This document shows, piece after piece, positions 60,656 through 64,000 of a DNA stretch of 64,000 nt. The stretch's first letter is position 1; the number at the start of each line of letters is the position of its first letter. Source of the stretch: Linyphia triangularis (lineage: Eukaryota; Arthropoda; Arachnida; Araneae; Linyphiidae); assembly GCA_963978545.1 (NCBI GenBank), contig OZ021725.1, positions 7,892,346-7,956,345 on the forward strand, in the 5' to 3' direction. The position numbers were made by a program, and so were the translations under genes. The notes under the pieces were generated by a model. That model had not been told where the DNA came from. It was given only the letters and a program-made list of their open reading frames with translations, and searched no databases.

Positions 60656-61279
60656 TTATTAGTTTTCGATCTTTAGGAATAATTTGCTTTGGATTTATGT
60701 CAAATTAACTTATTTTGATAACATTCTATCATTTTTGCATTTTTGTGAGATTGCTTTATTTCGATAATTTTCTATCCATAGGGATATAATCTGTTTAGTT
60801 TTAATTTTTGTCAATTTAACTTATTTTGGCAAATTTCGATCTATTTGGATATCGTCTGCTTGGATTTATTTTTGCCAAATTAACTTCTTTTAATAGTTTT
60901 CTATCTATTGGAATATCATTTTGCTGGGTTTGCATATATTTTAAATTCACTTATTTTGATAGTTTTCTATTATTTTTGTATTTTGTGAGGTTTGTTTTGA
61001 TAGTTTTTGATCCATTGTTATATCATTTGTTTGTTTTTAATTTTTATCAAATCAACTTATTTTGGTAGTTTTTGTTCTACTGAAATATCGTCTGTTTTGC
61101 CTGCATTTTTGTCAAATTGATTTATCATGACAGATTTTGAATAGTTCGAATTGGGTCTAGTTGGTTTATATTTTTGTCAAATTAACTTGTTTTAATAGTT
61201 TTCAAAAAGTTAGATCTCACCTGTTTTGGTTGTTTTTTGTTGTCAAAATGTTATAGATTGTTATCCATTAGAACATCTC
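60656..61279. repeat. Degenerate satellite edge
   Basis: Diverged monomers with variable spacing: 'ttttgtcaaattaactta', 'atagttttctatc' and 'atatcgtctg' words persist to about 61250. The frame at 60826-61068 is satellite translation. Confidence 0.85.
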
Positions 61280-61293
61280 CTATTTAGATTGTA

Positions 61294-61476
61294 GCCTACC
61301 AAACGGTATAGTGGTTAGCGTGCTAGCTTCTAAACCGCGAGGTTGCGGGTTCCGAGTCCCGTGTTAGGCATGGGTGTTTGTAAATGTATGTTGGTTTGTC
61401 TAATGACGAATGTTTCGGCGCATTATAGCCCTCGTGTTGCTGACGGAGCCAGATAATCTGAAAACAACCAACCAAC
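61294..61476 (+). mobile_element. SINE A with exact 14-bp TSD
   Basis: TSD CTATTTAGATTGTA at 61280-61293 and 61477-61490. A box TATAGTGGTTAGCG at 61307-61320, and extra-C B box GGGTTCCGAGTCCC at 61347-61360. The tail is AACCAACCAACC. It is inserted in the decayed satellite edge. Confidence 0.95.
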
Positions 61477-61490
61477 CTATTTAGATTGTA

Positions 61491-61736
61491 TGTTTGGCCA
61501 ATTAATCTCTTATAATTTTTTTTTTATCCTTCAGTAGAATATTGCTTGTATCACATTTTTTATCAGTATTGATTGCGAAGAGACTATTGATCTTGAAGAG
61601 AAATATTTTCATAACAATACCACTTCTTTTAATTGTATTTATAATTTCGATTCGCCAATATATAATACAGGATAGCAAAAAATAAAAAGCATTTTTTTTT
61701 TTTTTATAATCTCCATGTATTACAAGGTATGATTCC
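61491..61736. other. Short AT-rich stretch
   Basis: No repeat or gene recognised. The frame on the minus strand (61502-61822) joins this to SINE B sequence and is not coding. Confidence 0.4.
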
Positions 61737-61746
61737 AAAAGAGAGG

Positions 61747-61926
61747 CTCTTCTGAAGGCTGTGGGGTTAGCGCTCTGGCCTCGCATGCCAAAGATGTCGG
61801 GTTCGAATCCCGGGTTAGGCATGTTCGTTGTGGTATGGAATTCACATTAAGCTGTAGGTCCCGACCTGATTAGTCGTCATTGTGCATAAAAATAGGTCGT
61901 TGAGCGTACAAACCAATCAACCAACC
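61747..61926 (+). mobile_element. SINE B with TSD
   Basis: TSD AAAAGAGAGG (61737-61746) and GAAAGAGAGG (61927-61936). 'ggggttagcgctctgg' A-box region and GGGTTCGAATCCC B box. The body is 'gtcgtcattgtgcata', with a short AACC tail (AACCAATCAACCAACC). Confidence 0.85.
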
Positions 61927-61959
61927 GAAAGAGAGGGGTTTTTTTGGAAAATGGTCACC

Positions 61960-61969
61960 CCAAATTGAC

Positions 61970-62009
<40 letters not shown>

Positions 62010-62140
62010 ACATGAATGTATAACGAAAACCGTCAATTACACAGATCCATTTCAAACTCTAAAGAAAAATCCAGAATAAGTATTATAAAGTAAATGAAAG
62101 CAATATCATAGCGGAATTTTCCAAATCACTAGATTTTGGC
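61960..62140 (-). repeat. Family E terminal fragment with T-run
   Basis: A T-run near 61971-62000, then 'acgaaaaccgtcaattacac' and 'agcaatatcatagcggaat' resemble the E terminus. Diverged. Confidence 0.4.
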
Positions 62141-62319
62141 AAACTGACTTGTAAATTTTTTCGGTAGCTTCAGATATCTTCCTTAGAATGCCGTCTATTT
62201 GATTTGCATATTTGTCAAATCAATTAAATTTACATTAAAAAAAAAAAAAAAAAAATTTCCAGGGGCAACCCATGTTACTGATAACTCGTCATTGCTGTAT
62301 AAAAAAAAAAAAAAAATCA

Positions 62320-62660
62320 AACATTGCCCCATTTTCGATCCCACGCTTCCATCTCTCTCCACCCCCGCGTTCACCACTCCCTCGAAGACATGAAAAAATC
62401 GTTTGACAAGAAGGGTGCAATCGAACGCTGCTCCCCCAGGAAGATGTCCCAGCTGCCTTGCCGTGGGAGTCCCGTGGGAAAGGGGGCCACGTGGCCCTCC
62501 GTTATTTAGGCCCCGGGGCCCTTTGTCCGTTATCGACTGATTGCCAGCATGCTGCCAGATGCGAACGCACGTCCGTTGGAGGGGGTTGTGTTGCCGTCTG
62601 CGTTTAATTATGGTGATGGCAGCAGTTTGTAATGTCGTTTCTACTGCGTAATGTGTATGG
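62320..62660. other. GC-richer island containing right direct repeat
   Basis: 62336-62394 is the second copy of the direct repeat at 56275-56345. After it come 'aaatcgtttgac' (62397), a GC-rich patch (62430-62600) and 'gttgccgtctgcg' (62590). Two overlapping frames have no domain. It is possibly regulatory or a non-coding exon; unproven. Confidence 0.4.
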
Positions 62661-62814
62661 ATATAGGCAGTATTAAATCAAGTTAAAAAGTCTGCCTTTT
62701 TGGACCGACTTTTTAAATTGGAAAAAAAAATCGATTTTTATTTTTTCCTCTTTGATACTGCAATACTGAGTGATAACAGAATTTGGAAATCGGGGAAATG
62801 TCAGAGAGGTTTTC

Positions 62815-62976
62815 GATCAATCGCCAAATGTCGCCAAACTTGGCGATCATTTGGCGACATTTTCGGTCCCCCATGTACATGTATAGTATTTCTCGACTAC
62901 GATCTGGAAAGTTCTCCAAATGTCTATCTTTGGAAGATTCACGAAGGCTCGCCTCTCCTATATAAGACCGGCCTGG
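62815..62976 (+). mobile_element. LTR-like element L fragment, plus orientation
   Basis: 'tcgccaaatgtcgccaaact', 'tggcgatcatttggcga', 'catgtacatgta', 'gatctggaaagttctcc' and a TATA box CTATATAAGA near 62959. This is the U3-like part only. The 140-codon frame across it is not a gene. Confidence 0.7.
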
Positions 62977-63504
62977 AAAAAATCAGTGAATTTTTTTTAA
63001 AATTTCACGAAAAAATCAGGGAAATTTACTGGAATGTTTTCCCCCATTCATCAGTATTTTTGACGCCATTTACCCTGGGATTTGTTATGATTAATCGTTG
63101 GAATTTTAATCTTAGGGAATAATTTAAACTTTTCATTACCATCAAAACTATTTTTTTTTAAAAATTGGCATATATGTTATATCTTTTAGCGTACATTTTC
63201 TTTTTGATCAGGGTGTCTACACATCTGGAAAAATTGGGGACATTTTTAAAAAGTTTACCCTAAAATCAAGGATTTTTTTAGAAATCAGTCAGAGAAATCA
63301 GGGAACTTTTTTCCCTGAATTTTAAGACCACCCTGCCATATACTTTCATTATATATGGACAACTGAAAGTAAATATCAACTCTATTTCTTAATGAAATGT
63401 TAATGAATACTCGCGTACTAACTTTATCCTTAAATAAATATTTTTAAATCTACAGTAAACAAATTTTATGCCGCTTTTCCCCATTTATTTTGTTTTCAAA
63501 AGCC
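62977..63504. other. Unassigned AT-rich stretch
   Basis: 'aaaaatcagggaa' words recur (63012, 63295), suggesting an unclassified repeat. An E-type end ('atactttcatt...aactgaaagta') is at 63340-63372. Confidence 0.4.
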
Positions 63505-64000
63505 ATCCGCCTTCCACTAGACTGAAAGAGAATTTCAAGTTTAGCTACATCATCGAACATCATTCTGAATTTCTTATAGAATTTAGAAAAATGTTAGTTG
63601 AATATGAATACACTGGTCTGCCGGGGCAAAAATGGCTGAAACTATTCAAAAATCGACTTTGAATGAGTTGAGCAAAATTCGTTTGCCAAATATGTCATAA
63701 CTTGCCAAAAACTGAGCACCCTTTTTTATCTACCCACCATTCAGTAATTTTGAGTTAAGAAGGTTGCAGACGATTTGTCTTTTCTGGTGCCAAGATCTTT
63801 CATTTTTTAAAAGTGAGCCAAGTTGGCAACTTTTGAAGTCATCAGCTGTGCCACATCAGTGACGTAATATGTATCGCTAACTTAGCTCACTTTTAAAAGA
63901 TGGAAGTATTTTTTGCCAGAGAATAAATATCGTTTGCACTCTTTCTCATTAAAAATTGGAGAGCAGTGGGTTACCACAAGCAAAAGATTTCCTATTATTT
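63505..64000. mobile_element. Foldback element F, cut by window end
   Basis: 'tagactgaaagag', 'catcgaacatcattctgaat', 'cactggtctgccgg' and 'gccaaatatgtcataacttg'. The centre is near 63836-63870, where an extra 'gctgtgccacatca' separates the half-sites. The right arm continues past 64000. Old copy. Confidence 0.75.

Noticed and set aside
61294..61376. tRNA gene
   Set aside because: A and B boxes are present, but there is no cloverleaf with paired acceptor stem and the same unit recurs with an AACC tail; it is a SINE head.
62700..63122. 140-codon open frame, the longest non-repetitive one
   Set aside because: It crosses an L fragment whose sister copies are not open in this frame; no domain seen.

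Overview
The window looks like eukaryotic, probably arthropod-type, AT-rich intergenic DNA. No intact protein-coding gene, rRNA, true tRNA gene or CRISPR array was found. Every open frame is short and is either low complexity, tandem-repeat translation, or falls inside a dispersed repeat. The organism cannot be named from the sequence. The evidence for a metazoan is the mix of tRNA-derived SINEs with target-site duplications (TSDs), hAT, TTAA-type and pogo-like DNA elements, a non-LTR reverse-transcriptase remnant, solo LTRs and a satellite. Arthropod is my inference.

Family labels used here are my own. F = ~650 bp foldback element with TA ends (about ten copies). L = LTR-like element rich in TTGGCGA/TCGCCAA. 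M = ~250 bp inverted-repeat element. A and B = two tRNA-derived SINE families with AACC tails. D, E, G, H and K = further dispersed repeats. Protein-level traces are limited to a broken hAT transposase C-terminus (6449-6742), a broken non-LTR reverse-transcriptase segment (27034-27300) and a possible pogo-like transposase tail (49583-49765, minus strand).

Layout. 1-6.2 kb: E and L copies. 6.2-8.5 kb: M elements, one split by a hAT insertion, then F. 10-13 kb: SINE A, M, and two hAT elements with perfect 8-bp TSDs. 13.6-21.2 kb: F, D, a GAGT/AAAT microsatellite, G split by an L element, F, L. 21.5-24.7 kb: a different solo LTR, SINE B, and two tandem arrays (146 bp and 192 bp). 25-31 kb: two copies of a TTAA element, F, RT remnant, H, an M element with a fourfold expanded arm, and another long inverted-repeat element. 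31-43 kb: SINE B dimer, many SINE A copies, D, E and F copies, and a TAA-repeat element inside a SINE. 43.6-46.6 kb: a 53-bp array, then an inverted-repeat element carrying three later insertions. 47-52 kb: TAA element, a hAT-like element holding a SINE and a pogo-like element, and H with an internal minisatellite. 52-56 kb: D, L, K and F inside F. 56.4-61.3 kb: a 65/130-bp satellite with a 910-bp spacing of variant units, bracketed by two copies of a short GC-richer direct repeat. 61.3-64 kb: SINE A, SINE B, L fragment, and F cut by the window end.

No new gene system is visible. The most interesting material is transposon stratigraphy and sequence signals shared by unrelated repeat families: paired CRE-like sites at foldback centres, TTGGCGA clusters in LTRs, a one-base insertion in the SINE B box of the commonest copies, microsatellites growing from seeds inside transposons, and a recurrent ATCGTCTGC word in GC-richer islands.
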